From assembly GCA_016584305.1 (NCBI GenBank), contig JACEEZ010018149.1:26001-90000 (forward strand): a DNA stretch of 64,000 bases. Reading direction: 5' to 3'. Below are positions 12,903 through 44,261 of the stretch, in pieces. The DNA is from Chionoecetes opilio. Taxonomy: Eukaryota; Arthropoda; Malacostraca; Decapoda; Majidae. Under the pieces are notes generated by a model. It made no database searches and had not been told where the DNA came from. It saw nothing but the letters and a program-made list of their open reading frames with translations. The first letter of the stretch is position 1. The number at the start of each line of letters is the position of its first letter. The translations under genes and the position numbers were made by a program.

Positions 12903-13560
12903 ACAAATAACAACCTCAGCAATATGAATGACTATGCTGATAGAGATTAAGTAAGCTAACCTACATTAATCAGTGCTAACATTCCCTTCTTACAGAGCAA
13001 ATGAGCAAATAACAACATCAGGAATATGAATTAGCTTGTTGCTTGCTGATAGAGACTAGTAGATCTACACCACCACCACCACCACCACAACCCATATGGA
13101 TTCCTCCCCCCCCCCCCCCCCTTACACACACACACACATAACTATAACTATACACACTAACACACTATACTCTAACACTAACTAAATTGTCATATAATAT
13201 CTTGTTTTTCCATATAATTATCTTTTTTATCTTCTTTTCATATCTTGTTTTTCATCTATTTATCTTTTTTATCTACGTAGTACTTTTTATATATCTTCTT
13301 TTTCATCTATTTATCTACTTTTCATATCTTCTTTTTTCATCTATTTATCTTTTTTATCTTCTTTTCATGTAATATCTAGCTTTTTCATCTATTCCTACAT
13401 TTATCAGTGCTAAAATTCCCTTCCTACTCCTTCCTACCTTCTTCTTTCTTTCCTTCCTACCTCTTATCGCCTTCCTTCCTTCCTTCCTACCTCTTATCGC
13501 CTTCCTTCCTTCCTACCTTCTACCTCCTTCCTTCCTACTCCCACAGAGCTTCTAGGTGAT
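12903..13560. other. Simple-repeat rich sequence
   Basis: Holds a CCA run (13070-13090), a C run (13104-13121), a CA run, an imperfect TTTTCATCTATTTATC repeat (13190-13395) and CTTCCTTC repeats (13440-13530). No gene. Confidence 0.7.
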
Positions 13561-13770
13561 GACATGCGTTGATGATTAAGGCAACACTCTAGGAAAAAGA
13601 CGGTGAGGCTTGCATGACCTTGATGTATGTGATTCAGACTGATGACAAGGTTGAAATACAGATGATATGGTAGCAAAGTTATGAAGAATGTACATTAAAC
13701 AGCCCAAGGATGATACGAGTATAGTATCCTTGCTACAGCCCCAACCTTACCTCTTTATGACGAAATATCT

Positions 13771-14142
<372 letters not shown>

Positions 14143-14454
14143 AAATAAGAAAATGACGTTTGAAAATACCATTTATATGACAAAATATCTATCTTGAGGG
14201 AAAAAAAAAAAGAAAAAAAAAAAAGACCTTTGAAAATAACCTTGTACAAACACAGGCCAGTACACATGGTTGCCCCCACGACAATGACAGAGTGGTGGAA
14301 GCAATACACTGCAAACCCAACATCAACTAACACCACCAGAACACACGCATAAAGGTGATGCAATGGACAAGTTTTACTACATACTTCAAGGTCTACTGAT
14401 TTCCCACCTCCCTTTTCCATACTACGTTCTAATTCAATCAATAACTCTGATATT

Positions 14455-14855
14455 TGGTAAGATTCTAGAGTTCTTTCCCACCCTTATAAGTAGGTTTTTT
14501 TCCTCCAGACCTTCACAGATCACTTCAGATACCTCTAAAACGTAATTATAAAGTGGGGGAAGAGATAAAAAAAAAAATAATAATAATACTAACCTAACCT
14601 CAATATAACCTAACCTAACCTCACTATAACCTAACCTTAGCAATAACCTCCAAGCGAGACTTAAGGGCGAGAAAGAACTAGAATTTTACCAGGTTAGGTT
14701 AGGTTATATTGAGGTTAGGTTAGTAATATCTTTTCCTTTTTTTTTTTATCTCTCCCCCACTTTATAATTACGTGTTAGAGGTATCTGAAGGAATTTGTGA
14801 AGGTCTGGAGGAAAAAAGTCCACAAATAAGGGCGGGAAAGGACTCTAGAATTTTT
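14455..14855. mobile_element. Foldback element with TTAGG-like motifs in its arms
   Basis: A long inverted repeat. TTCTAGAGTTCTTTCCCACC...CCTCCAGACCTTCACA at the left is mirrored by AGGTCTGGAGG...GGGAAAGGACTCTAGAAT at the right. Both arms carry AACCTAACCT/AGGTTAGGTT runs near a centre at about 14660. Confidence 0.75.
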
Positions 14856-14965
14856 CCTGATATTTTCTTTAGAGTTTTCTTAAGTCAAGCCTACTCTTTA
14901 CCGATGAGTTAAATGGTGTGTTCATATACCCTCATTAATGTGTGAACTAATTGTTTGTGAGGTAA

Positions 14966-15034
14966 GAACATAAGAACATAAGAAAATAAGGAAGCTACAA
15001 GAGGCCGCGAGGCCTACACGTGGTAGTTCCTGTA
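14966..15034 (-). mobile_element. Truncated 3' tail of a CR1-like LINE
   Basis: AAGAACATAAGAACATAAGA then GGAAGCTACAAGAGGCCGCG, same family as 12838-12902. Confidence 0.7.
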
Positions 15035-15087
15035 AGACGTGAGGGAAAGACTGTATGAGGAATGAAGGCGGTATATGTGTGTATATA

Positions 15088-15124
<37 letters not shown>
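15088..15124. repeat. (GT)n microsatellite
   Basis: Short uninterrupted GT run. 15126-15510 shows no recognisable feature. Confidence 0.9.
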
Positions 15125-15126
<2 letters not shown>

Positions 15127-15511
15127 ATAGGTGGGGAAAACCGTCCTCTCGCCATGACCTCTTTCAACAAAAACACAACCTTGCTTTGCTTTGCACCACA
15201 CAAGACATCAACCACACCACCACCACAGTGTCACACCCACACCACAATAACAACACTATAACGCCACAATAACGCACGCCACTTATACCGTCCACTCCTT
15301 CCACCTCACCACCTTCCTAAACCATAACAAATGTCGGACGACGTAAAATAAACACAAACAGACTCACGATAAATATCACTCATTATTGTTCTATAGTTAC
15401 GCATATAAATAACCGATCCCTGTTACATGGTGCTTGGTAGAGTAACAAGGGCTTGCTTACTCCCTTTAATATCCCTTGTTCGTCCCTGTAGCTCGAGTTT
15501 CCACCAAGTTT

Positions 15512-15975
15512 CAGTAACACACACACTCACACACACGTACACACGCACAAATGATGTTTATATGGGAATATCTAGTAACCGAAGTAACGTTTTAGTAACC
15601 CGACCTAATGTCACTCATACCTCTGACTGATCTATACAGGATGCAGTCAGTTCGTACACAAGTTGTTTCGTACACCAAAAAGTTGTTTCGTAGTCTATCT
15701 GAAACCATAGTCGTTTCGTACACTCAGCTCAGAGTTGAACTTGACTACTAGTTACGAAATGACACAAGGTATGTACAAAAACTCAAAATCAGTGTACGAA
15801 ACAGCAAACAAAACCTGGGAACATAACAACTTGTGTACGAAACTCCCTGTAACCGTCACACACACATACACACGCACAGGTGATGTTTATATGGGAATAT
15901 CTAGTAACCATCCTAGTAACGTTCTAGTAACCCGACCTAATATCACTCATACACCTGAACCTGATCTATACAACC
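15512..15975. repeat. ~125-bp direct duplication flanking a MITE
   Basis: GATGTTTATATGGGAATATCTAGTAACC...AACCCGACCTAATRTCACTC occurs at about 15530-15638 and 15878-15975, with the element at 15642-15851 between the copies. Confidence 0.75.
15642..15851. mobile_element. TIR MITE (CGTACACAAGTTGTTTCGTA family), uninterrupted copy
   Basis: The left end CAGTCAGTTCGTACACAAGT is mirrored by ACTTGTGTACGAAACTCCCTG at the right. A homologous copy at 29719-30509 is split by a Tigger MITE, so this copy serves as the empty-site control (GGTATGTAC at the insertion point). Confidence 0.75.
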
Positions 15976-16620
15976 TCCTACCTGACTAACACCCATAAAT
16001 TACACCTAAACTACCATAACAACCCTTTAAATGCCATAAATCCACCCTTATAACTACTAAAAACGTCACACTAAGCACTGAATCCCTACAAAGTCTAGTC
16101 ACACTGAGGGTTTATTACGATATAGCGTGGATCTATACATGACAAATACTAGTGTTAAGGGTTATGGTACTTACCTATGTTGTCTGTGTTGGAAGAAATG
16201 ATGCTCGGTTGCTTGGGACACAATTACCAGTCAATATTGAAGTGAAGACACCACCATCGACCTCCCTCACACAGCCGCGCATCACCCTGCCAGCCTCGCG
16301 CAGCCCCGTAAACAAAGTAGCTCCCTCGACACTCATCTGATTTATATACATTCCTCATTAAATAAACACTAAAACACCATTATTCATCCCCATTTATAAC
16401 CTAGATAATCATGCTGGTGTCCTGTGTTCATTGCTATCTAATATCTAGGATTGAGGGACTTGTATTTGTTATCCCGTTCTAAAACCTCAATGGTGTGAGA
16501 AAACTGCGTATATTTTTCTCAGACAATGACAATCGTCCGTGATGAAAAAAATAACCTTTGAGTCTATATAAAGAACTAATGAACTAACTAATCAAATCTT
16601 TGTATTAATATCTCAGGGGT
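15976..16620. other. No recognised feature
   Basis: Mixed-composition sequence without a repeat, exon or element I can support. Confidence 0.5.
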
Positions 16621-17240
16621 CTATTTTCCTTTTTGTCTTCCTTTAATTTTCTCTACTCTTCCTATTTTCCTTTATTCCTGTCTTCCTTTACTCTTCTACT
16701 TTTCCTGCCTTCCTTTACTCTTACTAGGTAGTTATCTTCCTTTACTTTCCTCTTTTTGTCTTCCTATAATCCTCTACTCTTCCTGCCTCCTTTTACTCTT
16801 CCTGTCTTCCTTTACTTTTTTTGTCTTCCTTTACACTTCCTATCTTCCTTTACTCATCCTATCTTCCTTTACCGTACTCTTCCTGTCTTCCTTTACACTT
16901 CCTATCTTCCTTTACCGTACTCTTCCTGTCTTCCTTTACTCTTCCTGTCTTCTTTTACTCTTCCTATCTTCCTTTACACTTCCCGTCTTCCTTTACTCTT
17001 CCTATCTTCCTGTTTTCCTTTACTTTTCCTGTATTCCTCTATATTATACCCTTCCTGCTACAGTGAACAACGCTAAACTGAGACATTTCAGACATGCTGA
17101 TATTCACCCAATTTCAGACATGCTCATATTCACATTCAGACATGCTCATATTCACATTAAGACATGCTCATATTCACCACATTTCAGACATAGCTACCGT
17201 ACTCATATTCATCACATTTCAGACATGCTGATATTCATTA
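16621..17240. repeat. CTTCCTTTA-rich and CAGACATGCT-rich tandem repeats
   Basis: 16621-17050 is an imperfect TCTTCCTTTACTCTTCC repeat. 17075-17235 is an imperfect TTTCAGACATGCTCATATTC repeat. Confidence 0.85.
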
Positions 17241-17611
17241 TCTTGTCACCTGCTATCATGAGCATCCTCTATTACCTTATCAACTCCTCCAGTTCTTGCA
17301 CTTTCACTTCCATCCTGTCCCTACAATAATCATTAATCCTCATTATGTTACCTATCACTAGTTTTTATTTTCCTGGTAACATGACGAATGCACTCCTTTA
17401 CCTTTCTTTTTATCTTAATACACGTTAAGACTACTGGCTGTGTTATCAATACAGGCTGATTTACTATTCTAAATTACCTAAATTACCCTACCCGACAAGC
17501 CTTTACGTCGTACTAAGTGGTATCCTCATTTTTATCTATTATGATAAATGGACTATCTATAAGGTTATCAGTTTAACACACACACACACACAGACATTCA
17601 CTTGCACGCAG

Positions 17612-17664
17612 TCACCAAGAAGTCTCTTACTTCCGTGTATTCCTCTCCCTCACACACTGGCTTG
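17612..17664 (+). CDS. Possible small upstream exon of the 19.9 kb gene
   Basis: Acceptor GCACGCAG and a strong donor CTTG|GTGAGTAA bound 53 bases. Read from the second base they encode HQEVSYFRVFLSLTHWL and leave one base, which fits the phase of the acceptor at 19908. The match of phase and donor is the only support, and the segment could be chance. Confidence 0.25.
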
Positions 17665-18281
17665 GTGAGTAATGCTTTATTCCTTTACCAAGCTGTAGCC
17701 TATATCAGGTGACTGCATATTATTTATAAAGTCTGGCACATCATGAAAGAATATGAATGGCATGTATACACGATTAGATAATTTCACCGTTATCTGCATT
17801 ATGGCCAACTTGTTCCTGCAACATTATACTCCCTCTGCCTGTTCTCTTACATACTATGTCAGTCTCTTTCACCTGTGTCCCTAATTGCTATATAATTCCA
17901 CAAAACACTCTTAATTAACGGGTCTATCTTAATTCATGAGGTCTCTGGACATGACCTATACCAACTGTGTCAAAGTGTGTGTGTCCTCACTATCTGTTCT
18001 GTTGTGAAGGGAACTCCAGTAATTGGTGTATATTTTAGTGTATTATACTGCAGCTCCATGGCTCGACTTGACAAATACCCAAGGATGGGATTTTTTTATA
18101 AGATCACATAATAAGCCATGGGTGTCGTCAGCATGTGGTGTAGGTAGCAGGGGCTCTATACACTGCACCCAAGTACTTGCAGCTTAGATAGTTAGCTAGT
18201 TAAGTTTAGTTAATTTTATTGACCACAACAACTATATTTACTACAAACGTTACAACAAAAGGTCCAATTAAAGGATAAACA
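17665..18281. other. No recognised feature
   Basis: Possible intron of the plus-strand gene. No repeat or exon recognised. Confidence 0.4.
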
Positions 18282-18493
18282 TTAACCCCTTCACGCCCAG
18301 ATCTTCCTTTGCTATATGAAATCGTCTGTTGTTAGCCATAAAACTACGAAAAAGTAACTAAATAAACCAAATTAGCTAGAGGACAAGGATACTAAACAGG
18401 TCATATCTATAAAATATTGCTTATATTCATTAAAAATTGTCTAATGGTACCCAAATTACAATGGAAATTACGTTCTGGGCCTCAAGGGGTTAA
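18282..18493. mobile_element. TTAA-flanked MITE, copy 4
   Basis: TTAACCCCTTCACGCCCAGA on the left, CTGGGCCTCAAGGGGTTAA on the right. Orientation as copy 2. Confidence 0.85.
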
Positions 18494-18784
18494 ACAGTAT
18501 AGCCTATGACTGCAGTGTTGCATGAGAGGACACTTAGTGGTTGATGGTCAATGCCTACGATTTCAATGTGTGTTTGTAGTGTGTTATTGGGTATGTCATC
18601 TCTGTATCCACTTACACCTTCACTTGATGTAAATCTTTCATCATTACCTTTCATTCCCTACGATGAAGATCTTTTTATATATCCAACATCCTGTCTCTTT
18701 TCTAATCTGGTGTTGTCTCTTCATTCCTGATTCTCTTGTCCCTCTCCACGATGTTTAGTCACTTTCCCTTCACAATTTTAACTT

Positions 18785-19870
18785 GCCCTCTTCCTCTCCA
18801 ATGTTTAACTTGCACCATCTTCCCTCTCCACAAATGTTTAACTTGCACCATCTTCCCTCTCCAATGTTTAACTTGCACCATCTTCCCTCTCCACGATGTT
18901 TAACTTGCACCATCTTCCCTCTCCACAATGTTTAACTTGCACCATCTTCCCTCTCCACGATGTTTAACTTGCACCATCTTCCCTCTCCACGATGTTTAAC
19001 TTGCACCATCTTCCCTCTCCAATGTTTAACTTGCACCATCTTCCCTCTCCACGATGTTTAACTTGCACCATCTTCCCTCTCCAATGTTTAACTTGCACCA
19101 TCTTCCCTCTCCACAATGTTTAACTTGCACCATCTTCCCTCTCCACAATGTTTAACTTACACCATCTTCCCTCTCACAATGTTTAACTTGCACCATCTTC
19201 CCTCTCCACAATGTTTAACTTGCACCATCTTCCCTCTCACAATGTTTAATTAGCACCATCTTCCCTCTCCACAATGTTTAACTTGCACCATCTTCCCTCT
19301 CCACAATGTTTAATTTGCACCATCTTCCCTCTCCACAATGTTTAACTTGCACCATCTTCCCTCTCTACAATGTTTAACTTGCACATCTCTCTCCCAGTTT
19401 AACTTGCACATCTTCCCTCTCTACAATGTTTAACTTGCACCATCTTCCCTCTCCACAATGTTTAACTTGCACCATCTTCCCTCTCCACAATGTTTAACTT
19501 GCACCATCTTCCCTCTCCACAATGTTTAACTTGCACCATCTTCCCTCTCCACAATGTTTAACTTGCACCATCTTCCCTCTCCACAATGTTTAACTTGCAC
19601 CATCTTCCCTCTCCACAATGTTTAATTAGCACCATCTTCCCTCTCCACAATGTTTAACTTGCACCATCTTCCCTCTCTACAATGTTTAATTAGCACCATC
19701 TTCCCTCTCCACAGTTACTCACCATTCTTCTACAATGTTAATAGCACCATCTTCCCTCTCCACGATGTTTAACTTGCACCATCTTCCCTCTCTACAATGT
19801 TTAATTAGCACCATCTTCCCTCTCCACAATGTTTAACTTGCACCATCTTCCCTCTCTACAATGTTTAATT
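18785..19870. repeat. 32-bp pyrimidine-rich minisatellite ending at a splice acceptor
   Basis: About 30 units of TTTAACTTGCACCATCTTCC plus CTCTCCACAATG, with ATT-AG and CTACAATG variants near the right end. It stops about 37 bases before the AG acceptor at 19906-19907. The units contain long pyrimidine stretches on the same strand as the downstream exon. Confidence 0.95.
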
Positions 19871-19907
19871 AGCACCATCGTATGTCTTTGCACTCCTCTC
19901 CTTGCAG

Positions 19908-21271
19908 TCCCAATGGGTGACGAAGGCGCCAAACCCTGGAAGAAGACTGAGGTCATCCCCAGGAGGTTCGATGAGCTGCCTCCTGAGCCTGAATGGGTGC
20001 CTGTGTCTGACGTCATCCGCACACACAGGAAGGAAGAGGCAATGCAAGAAGCAAAAAAACATAAGATAAAGCCACCTGCAGATTCTGATTCAGAGTTCTC
20101 AGACACCGAGGATAACCGTGTAAATAGTAACAAGGATGAGAAGGCAGTGACACGTGGGGATAAGCGCGTAAATAGTAGTAAAGATGAGAAGGCACTGACA
20201 CATGAGGTAAATGTGAGAAAAAAGAAGCATATACCACCAAGGAAATTTGACGACACATCAGTGCCTACCAGAGTTGATGATATAACACAGTCAATGGTGG
20301 ACTGGGCTCTAAATACAGATATTTATCCAAAGAAGAAGACACCCAAACATCCAACACATCTAAAGGAGCAAACTAATCCCTTGGCAGCAAAGCAAAAACC
20401 TTCCCATCTCCAGCAGGAAAAGAGTCAAACTGGAAAGGAAATAACCAGCCGTGTGCAGCCAGGGAGACTTTTCAAGGATGATTACAAAGATTACGCATCA
20501 CCAAGTAAAACAAGTCAAGGTCATAACACTCGCCCAGATGCACTGAGCTCCCCCGGTGACCACAAGACTCACCGCTATCCCGCCGGCGACCCAAGAATGA
20601 GAACTCAGCAGCCTGCAAGTCACCAAAAGGACCAACCACCTATTCAAGAGGAACCAAGCCCAGACTATGATGAAGAAAGTTATGATGCATATTACTCTAG
20701 ATACGACGACCAATACTACCGTGAGTGGGGACCAGAAGACGAGTATTATCGTGACGAGCGAGGTTACGAAGGCAGAGGTGCAATGGATCCTTCCGAGCGA
20801 GGTTACGAAGGCAGAGGTTCATTGGATTCTTACGAGCGAGGTTACGAAGGCAGAGGTCCAATGGATCCTTACGAGCAAGGTTACGAAGGCAGAAGTGCAA
20901 TGGATCCTAACGAGCAAGGTTACGAAGGCAGAAATGCAATGGGTCCATACGAGCAAGGTTACGAAGGCAGAAGTGCAATGGATCCTAACGAGCGAGGTTA
21001 CGAAGGCAGAAATGCAATGGATCCTTCCGACCGAGGTTACGAAGGCAGAAGTGCAATGGATCCATACGAGCAAGGTTACGAAGGCAGAAGTGCAATGGAT
21101 CCTAACGAGCGAGGTTACGAAGGCAGAAGTGCAATGGATCCCTATCTCTATAACACGACTCCTTATGATGAATACGCACCTTCTGCCCCCCAGCAAGGCT
21201 ATGTTTACCCTCAAGCAGACTTTGAGGACTTTGAGTATGTGAGCCACAGTACTTCCCTGAGGGCCAGATGA
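19908..21271 (+). CDS. Large 3' exon of an unrecognised protein with ten 13-residue GYEGR repeats
   Basis: The exon follows an acceptor, CTCCTCTCCTTGCAG|TCCCAATGG. The frame is open upstream only because the minisatellite happens to lack stops, so I start the exon at 19908; the first internal Met is at 19913. The product is hydrophilic: a Trp/Pro-rich start (PWKKTEVIPRRFDELPPEP), a charged Lys/Asp/Glu middle, a Tyr/Asp-rich stretch, then ten tandem copies of GYEGRSAMDPYEQ-like 13-mers at about 20761-21150 (39 bp each). There is no signal peptide, membrane segment or known domain, which suggests an intrinsically disordered region. The frame ends at TGA 21269-21271, but the frame two bases over continues with a similar Gly/Pro/His/Gln-rich composition to TAG at 21322-21324. 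I do not recognise the protein. Confidence 0.6.
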
Positions 21272-21324
21272 GTGGTTACCCCCAGCCCTCCCACTACCAT
21301 GCCCCAGGGCCCCACCAGCACTAG
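21272..21324 (+). other. Probable out-of-frame continuation of the preceding coding region
   Basis: Read in the shifted frame, the segment after TATGTGAGCC gives PQYFPEGQMSGYPQPSHYH and ends at TAG 21322-21324. Its composition matches the Tyr/Pro/Gly-rich end of the exon. An extra TG at 21238-21241 would explain the shift. It may be an assembly error, an allele or a real alternative end. Confidence 0.45.
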
Positions 21325-21365
21325 GGGGACCGCCGTGGCTCCAGCTCTGACGTGATGTACTAACC

Positions 21366-21490
21366 TTAAGAACATAAGAACATAAGGCAGCTACAAGAGG
21401 CCGTGAGACCTACATGTTACTTGAGACCTACAGGAACTACCTCGTGTAGGTCTCGCGGCCTCTTGTAGCTTCCTTATTTTCTTATGTTTT
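21366..21490. mobile_element. Head-to-head pair of CR1-like LINE tails
   Basis: A minus-strand tail (AAGAACATAAGAACATAAGG...CTACAAGAGGCCG) is followed directly by a plus-strand tail (CGGCCTCTTGTAGCTTCC...TTATGTT). Together they form a hairpin just after the stop codon, likely in the 3' UTR. Confidence 0.7.
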
Positions 21491-21639
21491 CATGTGGTAG
21501 CTCCTGTAACTTTGTCTGCCCTGTGTGCTATAGGTTGCTAGCAAGTATTTGGTGTGTTTATAGTGATCTATTTAGTATATATTGAGGCTTGATGAGTGCT
21601 CTAAGTACTGTTTACTCTATGTAGTTGTAGTAGAAAAGG

Positions 21640-21762
21640 AGTCTGGATAAATTCATGGATGGGGAAGAGAGGTGGATATAGGTAGAGTTAAGTAACAGGA
21701 ACTACCTCGTGCAGGTCTCACGGCCTCTTGTAGCTTCCTTATGTTCTTATGTTCTTATGTAG
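21640..21762 (+). mobile_element. Truncated 3' end of a CR1-like LINE
   Basis: GATAAATTCATGGATGGGGA then GGTCTCACGGCCTCTTGTAG and (TTCTTATG)n. It matches the end of the copy at 31418-31640. Confidence 0.75.
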
Positions 21763-21894
21763 TATTTCACACTTATAACCCTTGATTTTTGTGTGGAGTA
21801 CATCATATGAACATCAGGTAATAATTCATAGCCAACACATGAAATGATGTGAATAGGAATCCTAGTCTACACTCTTGTTGCCTCCTCCCTATAA

Positions 21895-21900
21895 AATAAA
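21895..21900 (+). terminator. Candidate polyadenylation signal AATAAA
   Basis: First canonical AATAAA on the plus strand that I noticed downstream of the 19.9 kb exon. Use is unproven. Confidence 0.3.
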
Positions 21901-22031
21901 AATTGGCCACAGCCTTCTAAACTGACACACATCAACCCTTTCTCCATAAGGCAATACAGAGTGGAACCTTTGTCCCACGGCCATAAATTATAATCTGTAT
22001 CAGTACATCTGCATCACAACAATGTTTTACT

Positions 22032-22407
22032 TATAGTCTATTTTATTTATTATGATCAAAATGCACTAAGGAAGCCACGCCCCCTACCTTCTCCCCTTTT
22101 CTACGATGCAGCTGATTGGTGCATTCCTTGTATCATCACTACCAATCACAATATCTTCACTACTTAACAGTGCGTGACCACTGGACAGAGCAATCTTCAT
22201 TCACTACAAAGGGTGACAAAATCAAAAATCCCTTTGTAGTGAAGATTGCTCTGTCCAGTGGTCACGCGCTGTTAAGTAGTGAAGATATTGTGATTGGTAG
22301 TGATGATACGAGGAATGCACCAATCAGCTGCCCCGTAGTATAGAGGGGGAGGCAGGGGGCGTGGCTTCCTTACTGCATTTTGACCATAATAAATAAAATA
22401 GACTATA
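22032..22407. mobile_element. Hairpin-type foldback element, ~180-bp arms
   Basis: Arms 22032-22213 and 22230-22407 are inverted copies (TATAGTCTATTTTATTTA against TAAATAAAATAGACTATA at the ends; CTACAAAGGG against CCCTTTGTAG at the centre) around a 16-base loop. Few mismatches are seen. It looks like a MITE made almost entirely of terminal inverted repeat. Confidence 0.85.
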
Positions 22408-22803
22408 GTCATCAGTTCCTCATGCCAGTCATGGACACCTAATTTCTGTACATAGGACATCAATTTTGTAACACTGATTAATTGTGGAAAATACTTTTTA
22501 TATGATTATGTACTTGCTATGCCTGCTTCCACGAGCATTTGAAGAATTAAACTATGTGCTATAAAAATTTTGAATGATTTATTAAACGGAAATCCTGACA
22601 ATCATGAAAATTCTGAGTTAATTAATCAGGAAATAATTCTTGAAGTATATATGTTGCTTGTTTACATTATAATAAAAAAATAATACCATATCTTATTGGA
22701 TTGACATGCCCTATCAACAATCAGTAATGCTCAATAGCCCTACAGACACCAACATTCCTACATCACTAAGCCAGTGCCAACAGCTGTGGCATCAACTGTT
22801 GCT
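22408..22803. other. AT-rich, no recognised feature
   Basis: If the exon at 22804-23046 is terminal, this is the 3' UTR or downstream flank of that minus-strand transcript. Confidence 0.4.
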
Positions 22804-43093
<20,290 letters not shown>

Positions 43094-44261
43094 CTGGAAG
43101 TGCAAGACAGAGCAGAGCGGTCATGGTAAGCAGGGAGTGACTGGCCTGCAATAGCTTGGCTGCCTCCTGATCTGCCATCATGACAAACCTTGATGGGCAA
43201 GGTTGTTTTTTTAAACACATAACAAGCACATTACACCCCTAACCTATCTTCCTGCCGGGGGGGCCTCGAATCCCCCGGCCCCGGCAGGATTATTAACCTA
43301 ACCGAACCTTAACCTAACCTCCTAAAGGGTGGGAGGGGCCTCCGAACGGGGAGGGTGTGTGTATGCGCTATTAGACAGCTATGTCATTTCATTAATATGT
43401 ATATAGGTAAGTTTAAAAGGTTATGCGTAAGTGGATTAATATTGCACTTTATACCGAGCCAAAATTGATATTGAAAACATAAATGGTAACAACAGTAGTG
43501 ACCGCGCAGCTCTCGTCCATGGCGACTCTAGGATTTGGTGATGAAAATTACACACAAAAAACTTTTTAACAGGTTTCCGGAAAATTAAAAAATCATCATT
43601 TGATAAAGCAGCATTTTTTGGCTAGGAAAAATTTGTCAGTGTCTCAGAAAATGACCGCGCAATCCTCGTCCATTTTTACCCCAGATATGACCAAGAGGAC
43701 AAAGTGATACACTGCCCTTGATTGTCCTTGAATATATAAAAAATTCAATTTACGTCATGTATTAATTTTTCTATACCTTTTTTTTAAACTAACCCTTTAA
43801 CTGCTGGACACAGAATATTTTACATACGGTCACTGCTGGGCTCGGGGAGACTAATTGATTTTGTCAAGTACTTGAGAAATTTTAGAGGGTGCTGAAGACG
43901 CTGTCAGTGACGCCAGAGTGCTCAGTTTACAGTAGTACTGCATTTCTAGACTTCAGTATTAGCCATGTTTTGGTGAGTACAAGTAATACAATCTGTGCTG
44001 TTTTGGCATGTTTGAGTGAGTTCTTATTGTGTGGGGCTAGAGGGCTAGAGGGGGGCTAGAGGTAACCATCGGATAATTCGGACTTTCGGCTGATTCAACC
44101 CAGGTCTCACCCCAATTAGATCGAATCATAGAGGGTTTACTGTATATGTATCGCCTTTATTATTCAATTGTGCCATGGGAAATGGGGTTCAAAAGACTCA
44201 GAATGAGATCTACACGATGAGACAGGTTAGAATTGTCAGGCTCGAGGATGACCTACCTACA
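43094..44261. other. Mixed sequence with CCTAACC-type motifs, no gene seen
   Basis: Includes a G/C-rich stretch at 43250-43370 with TTAACCTAACC repeats. There is also a diverged foldback-family end (GACCGCGCARYTCTCGTCCA) at about 43502 and 43650. No supported exon. Confidence 0.5.

Noticed and set aside
18785..19870. Regular 32-bp repeats resembling a CRISPR array
   Set aside because: Units are contiguous with no unique spacers, and the context is eukaryotic.
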